From DASQUK01 sp963813485 (GTDB taxonomy: Bacteria > Actinomycetota > Acidimicrobiia > Acidimicrobiales > VFJN01), in NCBI GenBank assembly GCA_963813485.1, contig CAWEZE010000013.1:248001-312000 (forward strand): 64,000 bases of DNA, in the 5' to 3' direction. The first letter of the stretch is position 1; every line of letters starts with the position of its first letter. Positions 56,553 through 64,000 of the stretch are shown piece after piece. The notes under the pieces are model-generated. The model did not search any database. It saw only the letters and a program-made list of their open reading frames with translations, and was not told the DNA's origin. A program made the translations under genes and the position numbers.

Positions 56553-57946
56553 TCGGTCGACTCTTCCAGCCCCAAGCGCTCCACGTCGACAGCCATCCGG
56601 CGTTCGAAGCGCTCGAGCTGCTCCTCGACCGGTTCCGGCCCGGCACCGCCCGGCGTGCGGCGGCGCGCCACCGGCCGGCCGGGCTCGAGCAGGGCCGCAC
56701 CCTCGGAACCGAGGTCGGGATGCGCCTCGACCAGCTCGGTCAGCGGAACGTGGCGCTCCAAGCTGTCGCGCACCAGCGCACCCACCAGCGCGTGCGCGTC
56801 CCTGAACGGCACGCCCCGGTCCACCAGCAGCTCGGCGAGGTCGGTGGCCGCCGCGTAGGGCGAATCGGCCGCCCGCTGCATGCGATCCAGGTTGAAGGCC
56901 AGCGTTCCGTAGAGGCCCGCCATGGCCGCCAGTGCCAGCGAGAGTTGCTCGACGGCGTCGAACAGCGGCTCCTTGTCCTCCTGTAGATCGCGGTTGTAGC
57001 TGAGCGGCAGGCCCTTCAGCGTCGCCAGCAGCCCCGCCAGGTCGCCGATCAGCCGCCCCGCCTTGCCCCGGGCCAGCTCGGCGATGTCGGGGTTCTTCTT
57101 CTGCGGCAGCATCGACGACCCGGTGGCATAGGCGTCGTCGAGCCGCACGAACCCGAACTCATCGGTCGACCACAGGATCACCTCCTCGCCCATGCGCGAC
57201 AGGTGCACCGCCACCAGGCTGAGGACGAACAGCGCCTCGGCCACGAAGTCTCGATCGCTCACGGCGTCGAGGCTGTTCTCGAACCGGCTACCGAACCCGA
57301 GCTGCTCGGCCGTGAAGTCGGGGTCGAGCGGCAGCGACGACCCGGCCAGTGCCCCGGCGCCCAGCGGTGACACGTCCAGCCGCCGCCGGCAGTCGGCGAG
57401 TCGGTCGACGTCACGAGCCAGCGCCCAGCCGTGGGCGAGCAGGTGGTGGGCCAGTGTCACGGGCTGTGCCCGCTGCAGGTGCGTGTAGCCCGGAAGGTAG
57501 GCCGGACCGACCTCGCGGGCCCGCTCCAGCAGCACCCGCTGGAGCGCCACTACCCGCCGGGCGAGGCTGGTGAGCTCGCGTTTGCACCACAGGCGCAGCG
57601 CCGTGGCCACCTGGTCGTTGCGGCTGCGGCCGGAGTGGAGCTTGGCGCCGGCCGTGCCGGCCAATTCGATCACCCGCCGTTCGATGGCGGTGTGGATGTC
57701 CTCGTCGCTGGGTTCGAACGCGAACGTCCCCTTCCGGAGCTCCTCGCCCACGCGTTCGAGTGCGGTCCGCACCAGGTCCGCCTCGTCCTCGCTGAGGATC
57801 CCGGCGCGGGTGAGCCCCTTGACATGGGCCCGGCTGCCCTCCAGGTCGTCCCCGGCCAGCCGCCGATCGAACGGCAGGCTGACCGTGAAGGCCAGGAGCT
57901 CGTCGGCCGGTTCCTCGGCGAATCGACCCTGCCAGAGCGTGCTCAC
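56549..57946 (-). CDS. argH: Argininosuccinate lyase
   Basis: 465 residues; splits argininosuccinate to arginine and fumarate. LWQGRFAEEPADELLAFT starts the protein; HSGRSRNDQVATALRLW, YTHLQRAQPVTLAHHLLAH and the fumarase signature GSSMLPQKKNPD are intact. GTG at 57946 overlaps the stop of a 31-codon mini-ORF. The last biosynthetic gene of the operon. Confidence 0.97.
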   Translation of the reverse strand: MSTLWQGRFAEEPADELLAFTVSLPFDRRLAGDDLEGSRAHVKGLTRAGILSEDEADLVRTALERVGEELRKGTFAFEPSDEDIHTAIERRVIELAGTAGAKLHSGRSRNDQVATALRLWCKRELTSLARRVVALQRVLLERAREVGPAYLPGYTHLQRAQPVTLAHHLLAHGWALARDVDRLADCRRRLDVSPLGAGALAGSSLPLDPDFTAEQLGFGSRFENSLDAVSDRDFVAEALFVLSLVAVHLSRMGEEVILWSTDEFGFVRLDDAYATGSSMLPQKKNPDIAELARGKAGRLIGDLAGLLATLKGLPLSYNRDLQEDKEPLFDAVEQLSLALAAMAGLYGTLAFNLDRMQRAADSPYAAATDLAELLVDRGVPFRDAHALVGALVRDSLERHVPLTELVEAHPDLGSEGAALLEPGRPVARRRTPGGAGPEPVEEQLERFERRMAVDVERLGLEESTE

Positions 57947-58038
57947 GGGCGACCCCTGCGGGGTAGGCCCATGAGCACATCGCCGCTTCGCGGCGAGTCA
58001 TGCACTGTGTTCATGGTTCGCTCGCTCCGCACACTCAC
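57943..58038 (-). CDS. 31-codon mini-ORF linking argG and argH
   Basis: GTG at 58038, 7 nt after the argG stop, opens MSVRSERTMNTVHDSPRSG and reads 31 codons to a TGA overlapping the argH GTG (GTGA). Within it are two hairpins, TCGCCGC-GAA-GCGGCGA and ACCCC-GCA-GGGGT. Shares GCGAGCGAACCA with the tyrS mini-ORF. Confidence 0.4.
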   Translation of the reverse strand: MSVRSERTMNTVHDSPRSGDVLMGLPRRGRP

Positions 58039-58045
58039 GACCGAA

Positions 58046-59245
58046 TCATGCCTCGGCACCCGGGCCCTGGATCGATGACCACGTCTCGATGCCGAGGCCC
58101 CACAGCCGCACGAAGCCTTCGCTGTCGGCGTGGCGGAAGCTGTCGGCGTCGTCGTAGGTGGCCAGGCTGTAGTTGTACAGGCTGTGGGGGCTGCGCCGAC
58201 CCGTCACGTGCACCGAGCCCGGCGACAGGTGCAGGCGCACCTCCCCGGTCACGTGGCGCTGGCTCTCGTCGACGAAGGCGTCGAGCGCCTGGCGGAGCGG
58301 GCTGAACCACAGCCCGTCGTACACCAGCTCGGCGTACCGGCTCTCGAGCCTGGTCTTCTCGCGCTGGAGGTCACGTTCGAGGCAGATCGACTCGAGGTCG
58401 GCGTGCGCCAACATGATGGCCAGGCTGCCCGGGCACTCGTAGGTCTCGCGGCTCTTGATGCCGACGCGCCGGTTCTCGACCATGTCGATGCGCCCCCAGC
58501 CGTAGGAGCCGACGACTTGCCCGAGCTGTTCGATCAGGTCGGCGGGTCCGAGCGTCACGCCGTCGAGGGACACGGGGACACCGCGGTCGAAACCGATCAC
58601 GACGTCGGTCGGCTCTGTGGCCGTTGGCTTGGTGAGCAGCCAGACGCCCGGGGGTGGCACCGCCCACGGGTCCTCCATCTCGCCGCACTCGATCGCCCGT
58701 CCCCAGAGGTTGTCGTCGATGGAGTACAGCTTCTCCTTGGTGGCCGTGATGGGTATGGCGTGGTCGTAGGCGTAGAGGATGCAGTCCTGCCGGGTCATGC
58801 CCCACGAGCGCACCGGCGCCACGACCTCGAGGTCGGGCGCCAGGGCCCGGGTCGACACCTCGAAGCGGACCTGGTCGTTGCCCTTTCCGGTGCAGCCGTG
58901 GGCCACGGCATCGGCACCGTGCTCGCGCGCCGCCTCCACCAGGTGCCTGACAATCACTGGACGGGACAGCGCCGAGACCAGCGGGTAGCGGCCCTCGTAG
59001 AGAGCATTGGCCTTGAGCACCGGCACGCAGTACTCGCGGGCGAACTCGTCCCGCGCGTCGACCACGATGGCGTCGACGGCGCCGGCAGCGAGGGCGCGGT
59101 CGCGGACGACGTCCCAGTCGTCGGACGACTGGCCGACGTCGACCGCCAGGGCGATCACCTCGACGCCCTGGTTGTCGGTCATCCACCGCACGGCCACCGA
59201 GGTGTCGAGGCCGCCGCTGTACGCGAGGACCACTCGCTTTGGCAT
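58046..59245 (-). CDS. argG: Argininosuccinate synthase
   Basis: 399 residues; joins citrulline and aspartate with ATP. The P-loop AYSGGLDTSV is at 8-17, and HGCTGKGNDQVRFE, ITATKEKLYSIDDNLWGR and GTLxHADLES-like segments are normal. ATG at 59245 has AAGGA 7 nt upstream. Between argR and argH. Confidence 0.97.
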   Translation of the reverse strand: MPKRVVLAYSGGLDTSVAVRWMTDNQGVEVIALAVDVGQSSDDWDVVRDRALAAGAVDAIVVDARDEFAREYCVPVLKANALYEGRYPLVSALSRPVIVRHLVEAAREHGADAVAHGCTGKGNDQVRFEVSTRALAPDLEVVAPVRSWGMTRQDCILYAYDHAIPITATKEKLYSIDDNLWGRAIECGEMEDPWAVPPPGVWLLTKPTATEPTDVVIGFDRGVPVSLDGVTLGPADLIEQLGQVVGSYGWGRIDMVENRRVGIKSRETYECPGSLAIMLAHADLESICLERDLQREKTRLESRYAELVYDGLWFSPLRQALDAFVDESQRHVTGEVRLHLSPGSVHVTGRRSPHSLYNYSLATYDDADSFRHADSEGFVRLWGLGIETWSSIQGPGAEA

Positions 59246-59269
59246 CGTCGATTCCTTCTCTCGTGATCT

Positions 59270-59761
59270 CTACAGGCCGGCCATCTCTGCGAGCTGGCGG
59301 GCCATCGCCGCGCCGGTCGTGTCCTCGGCGACCACCACGACCAGCGTGTCGTCGCCGGCCACCGTGCCGATGACCCCGGGCAGGCCCGACCGGTCCAGGG
59401 CGGATCCCACCACGTGGGCGGATCCGGGCGGCGTGCGCAGCACCACCAGGTTGGCGGAGTGCGCCACCTCCACGACCCATTCGCTGAACACCCGGCGGAG
59501 GTGATCCTCCGGGGCCCGCTGCTCGCTCGGCAGCTCGGGGATGGCGTAGACGGTCTCGCCACCCCGGCCCCGCACCTTGATGGCGCCGAGGTCCTCGAGG
59601 TCGCGCGACACGGTGGCCTGGGTGGCGGCCACGCCCTCCGCCGCCAGCAGCTCCACGAGCTGGCCCTGGCTGGTGACGTCGTGGTCGGACAGCAGCCGGG
59701 CCACCCGATGCTGGCGCTGGGGCTTGGCCAAGCCACGGCCGGGAGCACGGTCGACGGTCAT
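59270..59761 (-). CDS. argR: Arginine repressor
   Basis: 163 residues. The N-terminal winged helix (RVARLLSDHDVTSQGQLVELL, TQATVSRDLEDLGAIKV) binds ARG boxes. The C-terminal hexamerisation/arginine domain has GSAHVVGSALDRSGLPGVIG and TVAGDDTLVVVVAED. It is coded between argF and argG, as in other actinobacteria, and its ATG overlaps the stop of a mini-ORF. Confidence 0.95.
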   Translation of the reverse strand: MTVDRAPGRGLAKPQRQHRVARLLSDHDVTSQGQLVELLAAEGVAATQATVSRDLEDLGAIKVRGRGGETVYAIPELPSEQRAPEDHLRRVFSEWVVEVAHSANLVVLRTPPGSAHVVGSALDRSGLPGVIGTVAGDDTLVVVVAEDTTGAAMARQLAEMAGL

Positions 59762-59856
59762 GAGCGCAGCTCCAGACCGATCGACGGCGCGAGCGCCTTA
59801 CGGCGACCCGACGTCGCTGGGGTGCCGGGGCGCAGCCTCCGGGGAGGAACGGTCAT
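59758..59856 (-). CDS. 32-codon mini-ORF linking argF and argR
   Basis: ATG at 59856 overlaps the argF stop (ATGA) and its own TGA overlaps the argR ATG (ATGA). Translation begins MTVPPRRLRPGTPATSG; it is Arg/Pro-rich with no family. Double coupling argues that it is translated. Could be a leader controlling argR. Confidence 0.5.
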   Translation of the reverse strand: MTVPPRRLRPGTPATSGRRKALAPSIGLELRS

Positions 59857-60770
59857 GATCCCGGGTGCTCCACGAGCCAGCTGAGCAGGCCCCGCATGCT
59901 GTGGAGGCGGTTGTGGGCCTGGAGGATCATGCGGCTCTGCGGACCGTCGACCACCGAGGCCGCCGCCTCCTCGCCGCGATGCGCCGGCATGCAGTGCATG
60001 AACACCGCCCCGGGCGCAGCCGCGGCCATCAGGCGGTCGTCGACCGAGAACCCCTCGAACGCGCGTGACCGGGCCCTCGCCTCTTCCTCCTGGCCCATCG
60101 ACGCCCACACGTCGGTGTGCACCGCCGCCGCGCCCGCCACCGCCTCCTCGGGCCTGGTGGTCACGGCCGGCTCGCCGCCCAGCGCCCGGAGGCGGTCGAG
60201 ATCGTCGTCGGCCGGGCCGTAACCGGGCGGGCAGGCCAGCTGCACCTTCATGCCCAGCATCGTGCCGCCGATGGCCAGCGACCGGGCGACGTTGTTGAAG
60301 TCGCCCACCCAGGCGACCGTGGCGCCGGCCAGCTCACCCAGCGTCTGGTTCATCGTCAGCAGGTCGGCGAGCGCCTGGCAAGGATGGCCCCGGTCCGAGA
60401 GGAGGTTGACGACCGGGATCGTGGCGGCGCCCGCCAGCTCTTCGAGCAGGCCGTGGTCGAAGACCCGGGCACCGAGCGCGGCGTGGTAGCCGGACAGCAC
60501 CCGGGCGATGTCGGCGATCGGCTCCCGCTCCCCGCTGCCGACCTCGTCGCGCCGGAACGTGACCGGATGGCCGCCCAGCTGGACGATCGCCGCCTCGCAG
60601 GAGTGCCTGGTGCGCAGCGACGGCTTCTCGAAATACAGGCCCACGGTCCGCCCCACCAGGGGCCGGTGGGCGATGGGCGTGGTCGACCGCCGCAGGACCT
60701 CGCGCAGCTCGTCCGGCGACAGGTCGTCCAGGTCGAGTACGTGGCGCACGGTCACCGGAGTGCTCGTCAT
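59853..60770 (-). CDS. argF: Ornithine carbamoyltransferase
   Basis: 305 residues; makes citrulline from ornithine and carbamoyl phosphate. FEKPSLRTRHSCE is the carbamoyl-phosphate site (a variant of STRTR), HPCQALADLLT the second, and FMHCMPAHRGEE the ornithine/C-terminal motif. ATG overlaps the argD stop. It precedes a mini-ORF and argR. Confidence 0.96.
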   Translation of the reverse strand: MTSTPVTVRHVLDLDDLSPDELREVLRRSTTPIAHRPLVGRTVGLYFEKPSLRTRHSCEAAIVQLGGHPVTFRRDEVGSGEREPIADIARVLSGYHAALGARVFDHGLLEELAGAATIPVVNLLSDRGHPCQALADLLTMNQTLGELAGATVAWVGDFNNVARSLAIGGTMLGMKVQLACPPGYGPADDDLDRLRALGGEPAVTTRPEEAVAGAAAVHTDVWASMGQEEEARARSRAFEGFSVDDRLMAAAAPGAVFMHCMPAHRGEEAAASVVDGPQSRMILQAHNRLHSMRGLLSWLVEHPGS

Positions 60771-61970
60771 TGGAGGACCTTCTCGATGATGGTGGTGGCT
60801 TCGTCGATCTCGTCGTCGCTGATCAACAGCGACGGGGTCAGGCGCAGCGCCGTGGGCGTGACCGCGTTGGCAACCAGGCCGGCGTCCAGGAGCGCCGCAT
60901 TCACGTCGCGGGCGTCGCGCCCGGAGAGCTCTACCGCGAGCAGGAGGCCCAGCCCGCGCACGCTGGCCACGGTGGGGAGGGGGCCCAGCCGCTCGCGGAA
61001 CCGGGCACCGGCCCGCGCCGCCCGCTCCGGCACGTCCTCGATCTGCATGACGGCCAGGACGGCACGCGCCGCGGCCGTCGCCAGCGGCTGGCCGCCGAAC
61101 GTCGTGGCGTGGTCCCCCGGCTCGAACACCGAGGCCACGTCGGCACGGGCCCAGCACGCGCCGATCGGCACACCGTTGCCGAGGGCCTTGGCCACGGTGA
61201 CCACGTCGGGGCGCACGCCGAAGTGCTGGAAGCCGAACCACCGGCCGGTCCGTCCCAGGCCGGTCTGCACCTCGTCGACGATGAGCAGCGCGCCCCGCTC
61301 GTCGCACAACCGGCGCACGCCCTCGAAATAAGCGGCACTCGCCGGGTTCACCCCTCCCTCGCCCTGCACCGGCTCGAGCAGGACGGCGGCCACGCTGGGA
61401 TCGAGCGCCGCCGCCAATGCGTCGAGGTCGTCCCATGCGACGTGGCGGAAGCCCTCGGGCAGCGGCTGGAACGGCTCGTGCTTGGCGGGCTGTCCGGTCG
61501 CATGGAGGGTCGCCAGCGTCCGGCCGTGGAAGCTGCCGTAGGCGGAGACGACCACGTAGCGGCCGCGGCCATCACGCCGTCTTGGCGTCTCCGGCGCCGG
61601 GCCTCCCCTCCGCTCGGCCTCTGCCCCAGCGCCGGGCCAGCTTCAGGGCGCACTCGTTGGCCTCGGCACCGGAGTTGCAGAAGAACACCTGACCACCGGC
61701 GGGGTCGCCGTCGCCCACGAGGCGGTCGAGCGTGCGTGCCACATCCGGGCCGGGCTCGGTGCCGAACAGGTTCGACACGTGCAGCAGCGTCGACGCCTGG
61801 TCGTGCAGCGCCGCGGCCACCGCCGGGTGGGCATGACCCAGTGAGGTCACCGCCAGCCCCGACAGGCAGTCGAGGTAGCGCCGCCCGGCGCCGTCGAACA
61901 GGTAGGAGCCCTCGCCCCGAACGAAGGTCACCGGCGGGGCCGGGTAGGTGGGCATGAGCGGGCTGGTCAT
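60767..61970 (-). pseudogene. argD: Acetylornithine aminotransferase, frameshifted with a repeat-like insert
   Basis: PLP enzyme. The first 115 residues (GRRYLDCLSGLAVTSLGHAH, FFCNSGAEANECALKLARRWG) are normal. Then comes an insert (GRAEGRPGAGDAKTA) ending at TGA near 61572. The next frame resumes with YVVVSAYGSFHGRTLATL and runs to 60767 with DEVQTGLGRTGRW, VAKALGNGVPIG (PLP Lys) and TTFGGQPLA. One extra G in the GGGG at 61605-61608 would join the two with an insert of about 18 residues. Insert DNA resembles a block at 15266-15302. ATG overlaps the argB stop. Confidence 0.87.
61584..61622. repeat. Short repeat shared with scpB (R4)
   Basis: Minus strand AGAGGCCGAGCGG, AGGGGAGGCCCGGCGCCG and GAGACGCC match 15266-15302 at about 80%. 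It makes the extra segment in ArgD. Its left arm GAGGCCGAGCGGA is also the left end of repeat R3. Confidence 0.45.
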
Positions 61971-63040
61971 GCCTCCGCACCCTCGGCGGTGATCATGGTG
62001 CCGACGCCGGCGTCGCTGAACAGCTCCAGTAGGAGGACGTGCGGTACCCGCCCGTCCATCAGGTGCGCCGACCTCACGCCGTTGCGGACCGCATGGACGG
62101 CGGCGGCGGCCTTGGGGATCATCCCCCCGGTGAGGCGGCTGTCGTCGATCATCGCCTCGAGCTCATCGGCGGTGATGTGACTCACGAGCGAGTCCGGCTC
62201 GTCGACGTCTGCGAGCAGGCCGGCGACGTCGGTCAGGAACATGGCCTTCTCCGCCTCCAGCGCTTCCGCCAATGCACCCGCCACGGTGTCCGCGTTGATG
62301 TTGTAGGCCTGCCCGGTGGGATCGGATCCGATCGTCGAGACCACCGGGATGAGATCCTCGGCCAGCAGCCGCTGGAGAATCGCCGGGTTGACCGAGCGCA
62401 CGTCACCCACGTAGCCGAGCTCGGGGTTGCGGGCCCCGGCCAACAGGAGGCCGGCGTCCTCGCCCGAGAGCCCCACCGCCAGGGGACCGTGGACGTTGAC
62501 GGCCGACACGATGTCGCGGTTGACCTTGCCGACGAGCACCATCCGGGCGATGTCCACCGTCTCGGCGTCGGTGACGCGCAGGCCGTCGCGGAACTCGGGC
62601 TCCTTGCCCAGCCGGGCCATGAGCTCGCTGATCTGCGGACCGCCGCCGTGCACCACCACCGGCCGCAGGCCCACCGCCCGCAAGAGCACCACGTCGTCGA
62701 CCACGGCGCGCCCCAGCTCGGGATCGACCATGGCGGCCCCGCCGTACTTCACCACCACCACCGAGCCCCGGAACCGCTGGATATAGGGGAGCGCCTCCAG
62801 CAGGATTCTGACTCGGCCCCGGGGCCCGAGCGGCCCGGCGGCGGAGCCGCCAGGAGCGGGAGACACAACGTCGGAGCCCGAGGCCGCTTCCCCTGCCGCG
62901 TCGGAGGGCGGGTAGCGAGCGGGTGGCGCTGAGGATGCGGGACCGCTGCCGGCGCTTGTTGGCGCCGGCGGCGGTAGGCCCCGCACCGGAGGCGACAGGA
63001 CCCGTGAGCGGAGGGGCGCGGACGGGCGTAGCCGGCTCAA
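61967..63040 (-). CDS. argB: Acetylglutamate kinase with repeat-encoded N-terminal extension
   Basis: The core from about residue 78 (RVRILLEALPYIQRF, VVVKYGGAAM, VVVHGGGPQI, NINADTVAGALAEAL, SRLTGGMIPKAAAA) is a normal amino-acid-kinase. Before it, about 75 residues are encoded by an R2 copy and an antisense R1 copy. TTG at 63040 overlaps the argJ stop (TTGA); a GTG at 62866 within R1 would give 299 residues, the normal length. Which is used is open. It phosphorylates N-acetylglutamate and is the usual target of arginine feedback. Confidence 0.93.
   Translation of the reverse strand: MSRLRPSAPLRSRVLSPPVRGLPPPAPTSAGSGPASSAPPARYPPSDAAGEAASGSDVVSPAPGGSAAGPLGPRGRVRILLEALPYIQRFRGSVVVVKYGGAAMVDPELGRAVVDDVVLLRAVGLRPVVVHGGGPQISELMARLGKEPEFRDGLRVTDAETVDIARMVLVGKVNRDIVSAVNVHGPLAVGLSGEDAGLLLAGARNPELGYVGDVRSVNPAILQRLLAEDLIPVVSTIGSDPTGQAYNINADTVAGALAEALEAEKAMFLTDVAGLLADVDEPDSLVSHITADELEAMIDDSRLTGGMIPKAAAAVHAVRNGVRSAHLMDGRVPHVLLLELFSDAGVGTMITAEGAEA
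62822..62888 (+). repeat. R1 copy, antisense, inside argB 5' region
   Basis: GGCCCGAGCGGCC, hairpin GGCGGC-GGA-GCCGCC (62837-62851), GGAGCGGGAGACA, ACGTCGGAGCCCGAG. It follows the aroH-copy order of blocks but on the + strand, with a hairpin at the spot where the aroH copy has only three bases. Confidence 0.75.
62906..63040 (-). repeat. Repeat R2, copy at the argB start
   Basis: 135 bp; outside the central hairpin it differs from 29706-29841 at only a few positions. Its hairpin is GCCGGCGC-TTGTTG-GCGCCGGC (62948-62969), unrelated in sequence to the other copy. It opens with TTG overlapping the argJ stop and is in frame with argB. Confidence 0.9.
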
Positions 63041-64000
63041 GACGTCCCCTTGTTCTCGTCGATATACCCGGGGGCGAGGTCGTTGGTGAGGACCCGGGCG
63101 TATCCGTCACCGACGCCCAGGTCGCAGCAAAGCTCGAGGTACTCCCCGGCCATGTGCTCGGCCACGGCGGCGGCGTCGTGCTCGATGCCGACGCAACCCC
63201 GGCTCACCACGGTGCCGCCGTACGCGATCGTCAGCTCGGCGGGGTCGAGCTTGACGCCCGCGGTGCCCAGGTCACTCGCCACCCGTCCCCAGTAGGGGTC
63301 GCCGCCGAACCACGAGCACTTGGCCAGCTGGCTGTCCGCCACCTTGCGGGCCGCCTGGCGGGCCTCGTCGTCGGAGGCGGCGCCGGTCACGCGCACCCGG
63401 ACGACCTTGGTGTGGCCCTCCGCGTCGCCCACCATCTGCGTTGCCAGGTCCTCGCAGGCGGCAGCCACCGCCGCGGCGAACGCGTCCCCGTCGGGCGGGC
63501 CCGACCGGCCATTGGCCAGGATCAGGACCGTGTCGTTGGTGGACGTGCAGCCGTCGACGGTGACGGCGTTGAAGCTGTCGGCCACACCCGCGCGCAGCAC
63601 CCGATCGAGGGCCGGCGGATCCACGGCGGCGTCAGTGGTGAGCACCGCGAGCATCGTGGCCATGTTGGGCGCCAGCATCGCGGCACCCTTGGCCATGCCG
63701 CCGACCACGAACCCGTCGCTCCGCACGACCGTCTCCTTGCGGTGCGTGTCGGTGGTCATGATCGCTTCCGCGGCGGCGATCCCCTGGCTGGGGGCGCCAC
63801 CCCGTTCGGACACCAGGCGGGGCACGCCGGCCGCAATGGCGTCCATCGGCAGCGCGAACCCGATCAGCCCGGTGGAGCACACGAGGACTGCCTCGGGCGG
63901 GCAGCACAACTCGCTCGCGACCAGCGCGCACATCGTCTCCGCGTCGGCCTCGCCCCGCTCGCCGGTGGCGGCGTTGGCGTTGCCACTCGACAGGACCACC
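63037..64000 (-). CDS. argJ: Bifunctional ornithine acetyltransferase/N-acetylglutamate synthase, partial
   Basis: The C-terminal ~320 residues are present; the 5' part lies beyond the window. SSGNANAATG, KGAAMLAPNMATMLAVLTTDA (self-cleavage between A and T, Thr nucleophile), TVDGCTSTNDTVLILANG and the C-terminal CDLGVGDGYARVLTNDLAPGYIDEN are diagnostic. ArgJ recycles the acetyl group in arginine synthesis. argB follows with an overlap inside R2. Confidence 0.95.
   Translation of the reverse strand, partial: VVLSSGNANAATGERGEADAETMCALVASELCCPPEAVLVCSTGLIGFALPMDAIAAGVPRLVSERGGAPSQGIAAAEAIMTTDTHRKETVVRSDGFVVGGMAKGAAMLAPNMATMLAVLTTDAAVDPPALDRVLRAGVADSFNAVTVDGCTSTNDTVLILANGRSGPPDGDAFAAAVAAACEDLATQMVGDAEGHTKVVRVRVTGAASDDEARQAARKVADSQLAKCSWFGGDPYWGRVASDLGTAGVKLDPAELTIAYGGTVVSRGCVGIEHDAAAVAEHMAGEYLELCCDLGVGDGYARVLTNDLAPGYIDENKGTS

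Overview
The window is about 70% GC, gene-dense and mostly transcribed from the minus strand. Read from 64000 down to 1 it follows the gene order of the Mycobacterium tuberculosis region Rv1653-Rv1713 (argJBDFRGH, mpg, tyrS, tlyA, nadK, recN, steA, mctB, pyrG, nudix, xerD, scpAB, rsuA, cmk, der). That order, the F420-type enzymes, the KorAB 2-oxoacid:ferredoxin oxidoreductase and a 23S rRNA about 100 nt longer than that of E. coli point to an actinobacterium. From the 16S and the mix of families I favour an Acidimicrobiia-like lineage, but this is inference.

Layout. 1-6.8 kb: tRNA-Pro(GGG), a small zinc-ribbon protein, HMG-CoA lyase with an acyl-CoA carboxylase beta subunit (leucine/branched-chain catabolism), a PP2C phosphatase, Der and a DUF512 protein. 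6.9-18.5 kb: ispH, plsC-cmk, the aromatic block aroA-tyrA-aroH, rsuA, scpBA, trpS and small regulators. 18.5-25 kb: thioredoxin-like protein, xerD, nudix, pyrG, a MraY-like enzyme and an HTTM protein. 25-38 kb: two paralogous phosphatase-like membrane proteins, murJ, mctB, steA, recN, nadK, tlyA and a histone-like protein. 38-47 kb: rhomboid, HAD, DUF1015, F420 enzymes, korAB and a TPR protein. 47.3-53.5 kb: one rRNA operon (16S-23S-5S). 53.5-64 kb: tyrS, mpg and the arginine operon, cut by the window end inside argJ.

Three things stand out. First, the 23S gene is interrupted by a 745-nt group I intron carrying a single-motif LAGLIDADG endonuclease gene, inserted exactly at the I-CeuI-type site. 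Second, short repeat families (called R1, R2 and R3 here) sit at gene junctions. R1 and R2 carry their own start codons, are read as mini-ORFs coupled to the next gene by ATGA/GTGA overlaps, and have been captured as N-terminal extensions or internal inserts (AroH, ArgB, XerD, probably ArgD). R3 is a 125-bp structured intergenic repeat present twice. Third, a TAnnnT -10 hexamer lies 6-8 nt upstream of many start codons, which suggests widespread leaderless transcription.

At least six genes (rsuA, a phosphatase-like gene, murJ, an F420 oxidoreductase, mpg, argD) carry single-base frameshifts, mostly at short G/C runs. They look more like consensus errors than real decay and should be checked against reads.
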